A stretch of 20,225 nt of DNA from IMG/VR virus record IMGVR_UViG_3300043544_000454, positions 1-20,225 of that record. The stretch is one strand, 5' to 3'. The translations under genes and the position numbers were made by a program. The DNA is from a virus. Below are positions 1 through 7,240 of the stretch, in pieces. How positions within the stretch are numbered: the first letter of the stretch is position 1; each line of letters begins with the position of its first letter. Under the pieces are notes generated by a model that was given only the letters and a program-made list of their open reading frames with translations, ran no database searches and had not been told where the DNA came from.

Positions 1-204
1 CTAATCATCATTTTGTTTTGAAAACTTTACAACTGCGTTTCCAGTTATATAAGTTGCTACAAGCCCGCATAGACCCCAAACAAAATTATCTGCTGTCATC
101 TTTTTTGTAGTAAAAAAGGCTACTGCCAGGATTGTTATTGCCACTAAAACCAACAAAAATTTTCTACTCATATATTTTACAACTCTTTTTTCTTTTTGTG
201 CCAT
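1..204 (-). CDS. Small two-membrane-segment protein, holin candidate
   Basis: A 67-aa protein with a short basic N-terminus, a first hydrophobic segment at about residues 15-32 (FLLVLVAITILAVAFF) and a second at about 40-59 (FVWGLCGLVATYITGNAVV), ending in a short charged tail. The size and the two closely spaced membrane segments fit small phage holins, which make holes in the inner membrane so that lytic enzymes reach the wall. The start is supported by an AAAGGGGAG ribosome site 6 nt upstream. It lies just after a lytic transglycosylase and the 48-aa gene, whose end it overlaps by 28 nt, which fits a lysis role. The stop codon occupies the first three bases of the window, so the gene is complete. 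No family-specific motif is visible; it could be another small membrane protein. Confidence 0.75.
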   Translation of the reverse strand: MAQKEKRVVKYMSRKFLLVLVAITILAVAFFTTKKMTADNFVWGLCGLVATYITGNAVVKFSKQNDD

Positions 205-323
205 TTTTCGCTCCCCTTTCTTTTTAAATTTATTAAAGCATAAAATATACTTTTCCCTTTTTCCTCTCCGTAATATTCAATTAACTTTTTTAAAACTTTT
301 TTGCCTTTCTCTGTTAATGGCAT
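177..323 (-). CDS. 48-aa conserved small phage protein (MPLTEKGKKV type)
   Basis: A 48-codon frame starting MPLTEKGKKVLKKLIEYYG and continuing with a KGKSIFYALINLKRKG segment. The pattern MPLT.KGKK followed by a Tyr-Gly, a K/R-G and an FYA motif resembles a very common small protein of podoviruses (typically MPLTKKGKKI...YG..KG..VFYAS.N.G), whose function I do not know. The ATG overlaps the stop of the upstream transglycosylase gene as TAATG, and a GGAGG site lies 9 nt before it, so translation is well supported. It runs 28 nt into the next gene. This copy departs from the usual form at the end: instead of the common N.GKI.GV tail it has LKRKGSEKWHKKKKEL, very basic. The match is from memory of the family, not from a search. 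Confidence 0.8.
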   Translation of the reverse strand: MPLTEKGKKVLKKLIEYYGEEKGKSIFYALINLKRKGSEKWHKKKKEL

Positions 324-823
324 TACAATTTTCCTCCGTATTCTAAATAAGCTTTACAAACTTTATCAACATACGCCTGGTTTAAATATTTTCCATCTTT
401 ATCTTTTTTAGGGCTTCCTTGATTATATGAAGAGATAGCGTCTTTTATATTTTTATAAATTCTCAAATAATTTAAAAGCAAACTTGTTCCGTAGTGAATA
501 TTTGTTATAGGGTCAAAAAGTCCCAAAGGATTTCCTGTATAACCCAAATTCAATGCAACGCCGTATAAAACTTGCATCAAACCGAAACTACAAAAATGAA
601 AATCTGTTATATTCTCAATATTTTTCAAACTATTTTTATACCATCTTGTATTTTTCAATTCAGGTTCAAATCTTATAGCAAATGGATTCCAATTACTTTC
701 AACAGAAATTATTGCTTTTACTAAATTCACATCTATTAAATCTTTAACCTGTTCAATTCCTTTTTTAATAGTATCATCTATTATTTTTTCAGTCTCTTTT
801 GAAAAAAACATTATTTTATTCAT
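323..823 (-). CDS. Lytic transglycosylase (SLT domain)
   Basis: This 166-aa protein is a soluble lytic transglycosylase of the goose-lysozyme-like SLT fold, which cleaves the MurNAc-GlcNAc bond of peptidoglycan. Visible family motifs in order are the catalytic Glu in AIISVESNWNP (E42), the SFGLMQV motif (about 79-85), the NIHYGTSLLLNYL helix (108-120), the AISSYNQG motif (129-136) and a late Y..KV...Y helix. No signal peptide is present, so it relies on the virion or a holin for delivery. Its ATG overlaps the end of the giant virion protein gene by 8 nt, with a GGAGGA site 6 nt upstream. In T7-like phages this activity is fused to the internal core protein gp16; here it is a separate, coupled gene beside the giant protein. 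That suggests a virion-associated wall-piercing enzyme, though a lysis role is also possible given the small membrane protein downstream. Confidence 0.93.
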   Translation of the reverse strand: MNKIMFFSKETEKIIDDTIKKGIEQVKDLIDVNLVKAIISVESNWNPFAIRFEPELKNTRWYKNSLKNIENITDFHFCSFGLMQVLYGVALNLGYTGNPLGLFDPITNIHYGTSLLLNYLRIYKNIKDAISSYNQGSPKKDKDGKYLNQAYVDKVCKAYLEYGGKL

Positions 824-3800
824 TTTCTTCCTCCATTCCTGGAATTAATTTATTATAATATTCTATCTTTAATCTTTCTTTTAATTCATTTTTAAGTTTA
901 TTTCTTAATTTTTTAATTTGATTTCTTCTTAATAAATTTTTATATATTTGTTCCCATCTATTTTTAGGTGTTCCGATTGCGTAAGGCAAAAATTTTGCTG
1001 TCCAATCTCTTATAGCAGGTTTATTTTCAGGAGTAAGATAAGGCATCAATCTTTTTGTTAGAGGTTCTATTTTTACTTTCAATTTTCCTTTATCACTTTC
1101 TATTGAAACAGGTGGTAAATTTTTAATTATCTCTTCTTTCAATTTTTTACTTCTTCTATAAACAGGGTCTAAAACTATATTCAAATAACGCCAGAAACCT
1201 GAGGCCGGTATATATTGTCCACTTATACTCCCTGCTATTCTACTTAGTGAATAATCAACATCACCTTCTAAAACGCTAAATAAATCTGATATATTTTGAG
1301 TTGGAGTTTGTTCTGTTATAATCCTGTTCATACTTAGGGCAATTTTTATTATTTTTTCAGTAGTGCTTTCATTAGCAGTTCCAATTCTATTATAATGATA
1401 AATAATTGCAGGTAATAATAAAGGTATGCTGAATGCTCCAAAGTAATATACAGGTATCCATTTATTACCGATTTTAATTGAAAATGGTTTTCTACCGGAT
1501 TCATAAAATAATTTCTTTTCTTTTTGAGTTCTTGGCGGTAAAAAAGTCATTTCATCTTTTGAAGCTTTTTGAAATCCATAATAAGTAAGTAATGTTCCTA
1601 CTATTAATGTTCCTATATCAAAAGAAGACCATTTCTTTTTTCCAACCGAGCCGATGAGAGTATATCTTAATCCTTCTTTTGCAATATTGATTGGAGTTGT
1701 AACAAACGGAACGAATAATCTTGAAAATGTGCTTAATACAGGATATTTTCTAATATTCCTCGACTCCAATGCTATTTTTCCTATACTATCTATAGCCCGA
1801 ATAAAATAGCCTTCATTTTCAACATTTCCTAATGGCTTTCGGAACAAATACTTGTCAGCCAGTTCTAATGCTCTTTTTGAAGCTTCATCTGGTGGTAAAC
1901 CTTTTTTTAATAATCTTGCTTCTTCGCCTTCTTGAATTAAAGTTCTGAAAAACCTATCCGCTCCTTCCATTAAATTTAAAACAAGGTTAGGATATTTACC
2001 ACCAAATTTTTTATATCTGACGGAGTTAATATAATCAAGCATACTATTTTGTGATAAATCAAAAGACTTGGTGGAAAGTGTTGCTTTTTCTTTGAAAGTA
2101 TTTACAAAAGCTTGTATAGCCTTTGGCATAGCTGTTATAGCTTTTATATAATAAAGTGGAATATCATAAAGGTTAACCTCTCTTTTTTCTGACTTAAAAG
2201 GATGTTTAATAAATTCTATAAATGAAGCACTTAAATTATCAACAGGAAGAGTTATAAAAGTTTGAACAAGGTTGCTCCAGAAATTTCTAATCTGTGCACG
2301 GGGATTAGATAACATATTAGCATATCTAAATAAAGTAATTCTTTCTTTAAATCTTAATGGAATTTTTTCTGCTATTGAATCTAAAATTCTTTTTACTTCT
2401 AATTCTCTCTCTTCAGGATTAGATATTTTTAAAGCCTCTAAAAATCTTGTTTTTATTTCTTTTATAAATTCTTCAGAAAAATTAACATTAAAGCGTTGAT
2501 TTATTCTATCAAGGACATTATTTATAACTTTTCCTTTTGCTACAGGAGATAATTTAGGAATAAGGTATCTAAATAAGACGATTCCTCTACCAAGTTCCCT
2601 TCCATACTCGTCTAAATAATTGACAATATCAAGTATTTTATCATAATCCTGTGATTTATCAAGTTTCTCAGCATATTTAATAGCAGTAGCAATTTTTAAT
2701 TTAGGTGGAAATTCTGTTTCTGGAACTTCTTTTATTAAATTAACAATATCTTGATGCTGAAAGTTATTAATTATGATATTAGCAAAATCAACATAAGACT
2801 TTACTTTTTGAGTAAAATAAGTTGGGTTAATCTGTAAAAGTTTTTCTTTTGTTTCATTAGAAAAGAATTTAGATTTAGCCCGTTTAATTAAGTTATCAAT
2901 TAGTTTCTTTTTTCTTTGAGGTCCCAATTCCTGGGCAATATCTTTAAACAATTCAAAATCAGAAAAATCAAATGATTCACCAGACGGAGTTGAAGGTGGC
3001 GGTTGATTTGGTGGTAAACCTGCACCGCTTACTTGTTCTCCTTCTTTTCCTTGTTCTCCACTTTTAGAAATCCCTGTTCCTCCAGTTCCTTCGCTCTTTT
3101 TTTCCATTCCTGCCATTTGTTTATAAGTATCTCCTTTACCGGGTCCGATATCCATTCCCATAAGTCGTTGTCCCTCAGAAACCATAGATATTCCGTTGCT
3201 GCTATCTCGTCCTCCGGATGTTTCAGAAGTCGTTTCTCGTAAGCCTCCTTTTCCTGCCATAATCTCTCCATTCTCTCCTTTTCCTTCATCATTCTTTGGA
3301 TGTGTGGTTCCTTCTCCAAAGCTTTCACCATTTCGTCCTCGTCCTTGAATCCCAATTTGTCCAAAAGATGCCTCATTGACATTTTTATCACCTCCTTCTG
3401 TTAAAATTTTTTTATTCTCCCGGACATTTTTATATTGTGAAAGTTGCTCACTTAATCGTTCATCTAATGTTTCTAATGTATCTTCAGGAGATAATGAATC
3501 TGCTACCATTGTAAATCCTGTTCCAATGACTTTATAAGTCTTACCGTTTATTTTTTTATCTCGCCCTTCTATTTTATTTAAATGTGCTTCTTTAACAGCA
3601 TCGTCAATTCTTTTTTCTATTTTCTCTAAAATTTTTTTAGTTTTTTCTTGTGATGCAGCTATAACAAATACAAATTCATCTGCTTTATCGCCATTGCGAA
3701 TAATAAGTGGAGAGATTTTATATTCATTGAAAGTTTTAATAAAAATATCAAGCCATTTTTGCACTTCGGCATCTGCTTTCGCTTCAATTCGTTTAAAATA

Positions 3801-6335
3801 ACCATTTAATCCGTGTAAATTTTCAATATCTATCATTCCAACACTAATTGGTGTTTTAGGATTATTTTGGAATTTAAAAAGAATTTGATTAAGCATATCA
3901 TTTAAATGCCGGGAGTTATATACATTTTTAAATCTTTTATCAAAAATATTCTCATTATAAAATTTTATTGCCTTTCTAACATCAGGTGGCATATTTTCAT
4001 CAATACTCATTTTTTGTGGAATCACATTTTCAAAGAGCTTTTCTTCGTCTTTATTATAATATACAAAATTTTTTTCTGTTTTTTTAGAAGTTTCAATCAA
4101 ATTTTCTAATTTTTTTTCAAATTCTCTTTCTCTTATATTATTTACTGAATTAATATCTTTTATAATTTGATTTAAATCAGGCTTTGGTGGAAATTTTATC
4201 TGTTTATAAAGGTCTACTTTATCCTTGAAAACTTTTTCGGTCATTTCTTTTTCTATTTCTGATTTTGGTTCACGCAATCCGTGTTCTCCAAGAAGATAAT
4301 TAACAATAAAATTGTCTACCTCTTTTAACTTCTTTAAAACAGGTTCATTTATCTTTTTATATTCCTCTATATATTTATTTTTTGCATCTTCTATTTTAAA
4401 TATTGCTTCTTTTATCTTCTCTTTTGAAATTTTATCTTTTGTTTCTTTTAATTGTTTATTTAAAAGATTTAAAGCATTGTCAAAATCATCAGTAATTGGC
4501 CTTATTGCTATATTTCTTTGTTCTGGCACCTCAATTGTTTCTGTTAAAGCAGGTGGATTATTATATTCTTCTATCAATTGTTCAAGCAAATAATCGTCAG
4601 CCCTTCTATCTGGTGGGACGCTTAAAATACCTTTAGATTGTAATTCCTCTGCCATTTCATCAATGCTTAAGCCACCTTTCCTTAATATTTGAAGTTTTAA
4701 ACCCTGTGGAATATTTTTCCAATCTCCAATTAACTTTACGCTTTCTGGTTTAATCCCTCTATTTTCCTGGACCGCTTTTATAAGGCTATATTTTTTTACT
4801 TCTTCTCTTACTCCTTTAGGAAGTGGAACTTCTTCTGTTCTAAATTCTGGAATAGCTAATTGTTTTAATTCTTCATCACTCAAATTTTGTAAAACAGGTG
4901 GTAATTTTTCTTCTTTTGCTCTCTCTATTATTTCAGCTAAAGATTTAACTTTTGGTGTTTCGGTTGGACTTTCTTTTATAGATAATTCCGAAGGTATTTC
5001 ACTTTTACCTGATGTTAAAAGAGGTTTAGATTTAGATAAAATAGATTTAACTTCTCCTTTAGGAAAAACTATTTCTGGTTTAATTTGAGATAATTTTTCT
5101 ATTTGTATTCCTTTTGATTGATATGGTATTATTTTTCCTTCCTCAGGCTTTGCAGGAGTAAATGGATAAATCTTAGTTAAATCTTTAGATATTTCATTTG
5201 CTTTATATTTTCTAAGTAATTCATACGCCTGTATAATCTCTCTTGCTTTTTCAGAATTTCCTGTTGGCCTATCAGGGTGATAAATTTTTATTAAGTCCAC
5301 ATATTTTTTTCTAATTGTATCCAAATTATCATTCTTTGATACTCCTAAAACTTTCATTGCATCCCTGATAGGTTTTTCAGCTTTATATTTGGCAAACCAA
5401 CTTCCTGCTTTATTTATTCCGTATATTATTTCATCTGTAACAGCTCCCATCACAAAGCCTGCGGGAATTGAAAATCCAATATTTTTTAATACATTATCCC
5501 ATTTATATTCTTTATCTAAAGCTTTGTTAATAAGGCTATGCGTTGTTGCAAATACTCCTGATATAGAAGCACCCGAAATTCCAGATTTTATCATTCTTGT
5601 AATATGAGGTGCTAATTTTGGAACATATTTTTGCAACAAATTTTGAGTATCTTTTACAAATTTAATTTTACCAATTAATTCTACTCCTTTTTCACCAATT
5701 CCTAATCCCAACAACGGCGATTTTATAAATCCTGCAAGTTCAGTTATATTTTCTGTAGTTTTGCCTAATTTAGTAGTTGGTTTACCTTTTTCATAAAGTG
5801 GAATTCCTTTTTCTAAAACAATATCAGGCATTCCTGTAAGTCCTTTTAATAAACCCTGTCCTATTCCGCCTGCTATTTGCACTACAGGAGATTCTTTTTG
5901 TTTCATCAATTCAATTTCTGTTTTAATTTTTTCAGGAGTAACAGCAACGCCTTTTTCTATAAGGCTATTTATTGCCTCTTTCTCTTCATTAGTTTCAGGA
6001 ATAGGCAATTTAATATCTGGAGGTTTTGGTGCGTTAATAATAGTAGCTGTTGGAATTTCAAATCCCATACCCCATTTCTTAGGTAATGTTTTTGGTAAAT
6101 TTTCAGGTGGTATAGTGCGAATTATTTTTTCTTCTAAATTTTCAGAAGGTGAAATTTCAACTGGTGTCTCAAATTTAGCAAGCTTTTTTAATATTGTCTC
6201 ATTATCTAAATCTTCATATTCAGGAAAAGCTAATTTAAATTTTTCAGGATTTTTTAATTTTTGCCATATATAATCATCGCTCAAGTCATCATACTCAGGA
6301 TATCTTTTTCTAAATTCTTCTATGATTTTATTCAT
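816..6335 (-). CDS. Giant multi-domain virion/ejection protein (J-domain, GGDEF-like, membrane C-terminus)
   Basis: An 1839-aa polyvalent-type phage protein. Visible order: two short N-terminal repeats with YPEYDDLSDD and FPEYEDLDNE (about 5-52); Gly-rich, weakly hydrophobic stretches (151-300); a J-domain (322-378) with intact HPD at 353-355, the motif that stimulates Hsp70 ATPase; a helical unit around 520-595 with LRKGGLSIDEMAEEL; coiled-coil-like segments (610-760); a GGDEF-like domain (about 795-973) with MIDIENL and RNGDKADEFVFV; a Gly/Ser-rich linker (about 979-1120); and a C-terminal half with FRYANMLSNPRAQIRNFWSN (1336-1355), a pattern common in large phage virion proteins. Hydrophobic segments lie near 1572-1590 and 1630-1647. 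Position after small ejection-like proteins and before a transglycosylase fits an injected internal virion protein. The start has an AGGT ribosome site 8 nt upstream. The linker DNA contains a complete second gene. Function is inferred; the domain calls rest on motifs alone. Confidence 0.88.
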   Translation of the reverse strand: MNKIIEEFRKRYPEYDDLSDDYIWQKLKNPEKFKLAFPEYEDLDNETILKKLAKFETPVEISPSENLEEKIIRTIPPENLPKTLPKKWGMGFEIPTATIINAPKPPDIKLPIPETNEEKEAINSLIEKGVAVTPEKIKTEIELMKQKESPVVQIAGGIGQGLLKGLTGMPDIVLEKGIPLYEKGKPTTKLGKTTENITELAGFIKSPLLGLGIGEKGVELIGKIKFVKDTQNLLQKYVPKLAPHITRMIKSGISGASISGVFATTHSLINKALDKEYKWDNVLKNIGFSIPAGFVMGAVTDEIIYGINKAGSWFAKYKAEKPIRDAMKVLGVSKNDNLDTIRKKYVDLIKIYHPDRPTGNSEKAREIIQAYELLRKYKANEISKDLTKIYPFTPAKPEEGKIIPYQSKGIQIEKLSQIKPEIVFPKGEVKSILSKSKPLLTSGKSEIPSELSIKESPTETPKVKSLAEIIERAKEEKLPPVLQNLSDEELKQLAIPEFRTEEVPLPKGVREEVKKYSLIKAVQENRGIKPESVKLIGDWKNIPQGLKLQILRKGGLSIDEMAEELQSKGILSVPPDRRADDYLLEQLIEEYNNPPALTETIEVPEQRNIAIRPITDDFDNALNLLNKQLKETKDKISKEKIKEAIFKIEDAKNKYIEEYKKINEPVLKKLKEVDNFIVNYLLGEHGLREPKSEIEKEMTEKVFKDKVDLYKQIKFPPKPDLNQIIKDINSVNNIREREFEKKLENLIETSKKTEKNFVYYNKDEEKLFENVIPQKMSIDENMPPDVRKAIKFYNENIFDKRFKNVYNSRHLNDMLNQILFKFQNNPKTPISVGMIDIENLHGLNGYFKRIEAKADAEVQKWLDIFIKTFNEYKISPLIIRNGDKADEFVFVIAASQEKTKKILEKIEKRIDDAVKEAHLNKIEGRDKKINGKTYKVIGTGFTMVADSLSPEDTLETLDERLSEQLSQYKNVRENKKILTEGGDKNVNEASFGQIGIQGRGRNGESFGEGTTHPKNDEGKGENGEIMAGKGGLRETTSETSGGRDSSNGISMVSEGQRLMGMDIGPGKGDTYKQMAGMEKKSEGTGGTGISKSGEQGKEGEQVSGAGLPPNQPPPSTPSGESFDFSDFELFKDIAQELGPQRKKKLIDNLIKRAKSKFFSNETKEKLLQINPTYFTQKVKSYVDFANIIINNFQHQDIVNLIKEVPETEFPPKLKIATAIKYAEKLDKSQDYDKILDIVNYLDEYGRELGRGIVLFRYLIPKLSPVAKGKVINNVLDRINQRFNVNFSEEFIKEIKTRFLEALKISNPEERELEVKRILDSIAEKIPLRFKERITLFRYANMLSNPRAQIRNFWSNLVQTFITLPVDNLSASFIEFIKHPFKSEKREVNLYDIPLYYIKAITAMPKAIQAFVNTFKEKATLSTKSFDLSQNSMLDYINSVRYKKFGGKYPNLVLNLMEGADRFFRTLIQEGEEARLLKKGLPPDEASKRALELADKYLFRKPLGNVENEGYFIRAIDSIGKIALESRNIRKYPVLSTFSRLFVPFVTTPINIAKEGLRYTLIGSVGKKKWSSFDIGTLIVGTLLTYYGFQKASKDEMTFLPPRTQKEKKLFYESGRKPFSIKIGNKWIPVYYFGAFSIPLLLPAIIYHYNRIGTANESTTEKIIKIALSMNRIITEQTPTQNISDLFSVLEGDVDYSLSRIAGSISGQYIPASGFWRYLNIVLDPVYRRSKKLKEEIIKNLPPVSIESDKGKLKVKIEPLTKRLMPYLTPENKPAIRDWTAKFLPYAIGTPKNRWEQIYKNLLRRNQIKKLRNKLKNELKERLKIEYYNKLIPGMEEENE
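3029..3382 (-). CDS. Nested (overprinted) 117-aa charged helical protein
   Basis: A complete 117-codon frame lies wholly inside the giant virion gene, on the same strand in the +1 frame. The ATG sits 8 nt after GGAGG within an AAGGAGGTGAT site, an 11-nt match to the anti-SD sequence. A GTG at 3391 overlaps that site and is an unlikely start. A stop codon in this frame at 3401-3403 rules out entry from upstream. The protein is strongly charged and probably helical, with several Trp, for example EYLWFLRDNDLWEW and NKWQEWKKRAKELEEQG. I do not recognise a family. Its third codon positions fall on first positions of the host frame, which gives unusual codons (7 GAC and 0 GAT, 4 AAC and 0 AAT). It could be a regulator, assembly helper or host-takeover protein; nothing visible decides this. 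Confidence 0.72.
   Translation of the reverse strand: MSMRHLLDKLGFKDEDEMVKALEKEPHIQRMMKEKERMERLWQEKEAYEKRLLKHPEDEIAATEYLWFLRDNDLWEWISDPVKEILINKWQEWKKRAKELEEQGFLKVENKEKKENK
3387..3399 (-). promoter_or_regulatory. Near-perfect internal Shine-Dalgarno site for the nested gene
   Basis: Read on the minus strand this is AGAAGGAGGTGAT, of which AAGGAGGTGAT matches the complement of the 16S rRNA 3' end without a break. It stands 8 nt (from the GGAGG core) before the ATG of the nested gene. In the giant frame the same bases encode Thr-Glu-Gly-Gly-Asp, so the site is embedded in coding sequence. It is at least as strong as the sites in front of the capsid and tail genes. Confidence 0.8.
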
Positions 6336-6337
6336 TT

Positions 6338-6359
6338 TCTAATACCTATCTAATACCTA
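6338..6359 (-). repeat. Perfect 11-bp tandem duplication across a stop/start junction
   Basis: On the minus strand TAGGTATTAGA occurs twice, back to back, between the 209-aa gene and the giant gene. The upstream gene ends at a TAG created where the second copy begins. With one copy only, its frame would read on through AGA AAA and stop at a TGA overlapping the giant gene's ATG (ATGA), the arrangement seen elsewhere in this window. The duplication therefore looks like a recent slippage event that separated the two genes. Confidence 0.9.
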
Positions 6360-6975
6360 CTGGGTCTGGTGGGTTATTATTAGAAGTATTTTTATTTTGT
6401 TTTTCAAGTTTTTTAAGGCTATTATTTCCACTCATCTTATTTATTTTCTTTGTTGCTTCGTTTATCAAAGAATCTTTCCATGTTTCTATAGTTTTTGGTG
6501 GTAATTGAAAGGTCGTTTCAAGTCTATCCAGAATTAATAAAATATCATTTAAATCTTTTAATAAATTCTCACTTCTACTTCCTCCGCCACCCCTTTTTGT
6601 TCCTAATCCTTCATATTTATATTCTACTTTCGTTTCCTTCGGCTGTACCGGTGCTATATAATTTAAATATTTATAATATTCTATTGGCATCTCTTTTAAA
6701 CCTTCTATAAATTGCTTTTTCTGGGCAAGCTCTGTTGGTAATTGTGCTTGTTCAGAAGATAACATCTTAGATAAATCTTCATCCGTCACCACTCCCAATC
6801 TCTTTGCTAATACAGGCGCTAATATCTCTTTCAAATTTGCAAGTTTTGCCTGTTGCTCCTTCAATCTCTTATTTAAAAGATAATTTTGTAATGCTTGTGT
6901 TATGCCGCTTGCTGCCTGTTGTGCCAATGCTAATGTTGTCCATCCTGACTGCCCTCCTATATTTACCCTTGCCAT
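6346..6975 (-). CDS. Probable ejection/internal virion protein, 209 aa
   Basis: I do not recognise a named family. The N-terminal 30 residues are Ala/Gly/Gln-rich (WTTLALAQQAASGITQAL), followed by a charged helix (NKRLKEQQAKLANLKEI), a middle region with a GGGG turn, and a low-complexity Asn-rich tail. The N-terminal pattern resembles the neighbouring 77-aa protein (SGAASGLAGAYDIYKQRKKQEEL), and both sit between fibre genes and the giant virion protein, where podoviruses keep ejection proteins. The ATG at 6975 is preferred because a GAGGAGGAG site lies 7 nt before it; an ATG 18 nt further upstream has no such site and would overlap the previous gene. The end of the frame is set by an 11-bp tandem duplication. 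Confidence 0.85.
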   Translation of the reverse strand: MARVNIGGQSGWTTLALAQQAASGITQALQNYLLNKRLKEQQAKLANLKEILAPVLAKRLGVVTDEDLSKMLSSEQAQLPTELAQKKQFIEGLKEMPIEYYKYLNYIAPVQPKETKVEYKYEGLGTKRGGGGSRSENLLKDLNDILLILDRLETTFQLPPKTIETWKDSLINEATKKINKMSGNNSLKKLEKQNKNTSNNNPPDPVGIR

Positions 6976-6979
6976 ATTC

Positions 6980-7213
6980 TTACTCCTCCTCAAAATATTT
7001 TAAAAATGGCGCAAGTGTCCCAAAATATATAGGCTCTATTTTACTTAACTGCTCTTTATACTTTGCAAATTTAGGCAAATTTATTATACTCTCCTTAATT
7101 GGCTCAAACAATTTAGATAATTCCTCTTGTTTTTTTCTCTGTTTATAAATATCATACGCCCCTGCTAACCCAGAGGCAGCACCACTCAATAAATTCAAAG
7201 TCCGCCAATTCAT
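6980..7213 (-). CDS. Small 77-aa probable internal virion protein
   Basis: A short protein with a weakly hydrophobic Gly/Ala segment at about residues 8-20 (LLSGAASGLAGAYDIY), then a charged helix with a KQRKKQEEL segment and an acidic end. The organisation copies the start of the 209-aa protein encoded 4 nt downstream, which may mean a shared origin or shared membrane-associated role during DNA ejection. A GGGAGGG ribosome site stands before the ATG. No catalytic motif is present and no family can be named. Confidence 0.8.
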   Translation of the reverse strand: MNWRTLNLLSGAASGLAGAYDIYKQRKKQEELSKLFEPIKESIINLPKFAKYKEQLSKIEPIYFGTLAPFLKYFEEE

Positions 7214-7240
7214 ATCTTATCCCTCCCTTAAAAATTCTTA

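Noticed and set aside
3383-3391. GTG start for the nested gene
   Set aside because: It overlaps the GGAGGTG ribosome site itself, so the ATG at 3382 with 8-nt spacing is far more likely.
3395-3420. Programmed frameshift from the giant gene into the nested frame at a run of seven A
   Set aside because: The nested frame is offset by +1, which does not fit a standard -1 slippery site, and a stop codon in that frame follows the A-run before the nested start.
6976-6993. Six-residue longer start for the 209-aa protein
   Set aside because: It overlaps the previous gene and lacks a ribosome site; the ATG at 6975 has GAGGAGGAG at normal spacing.
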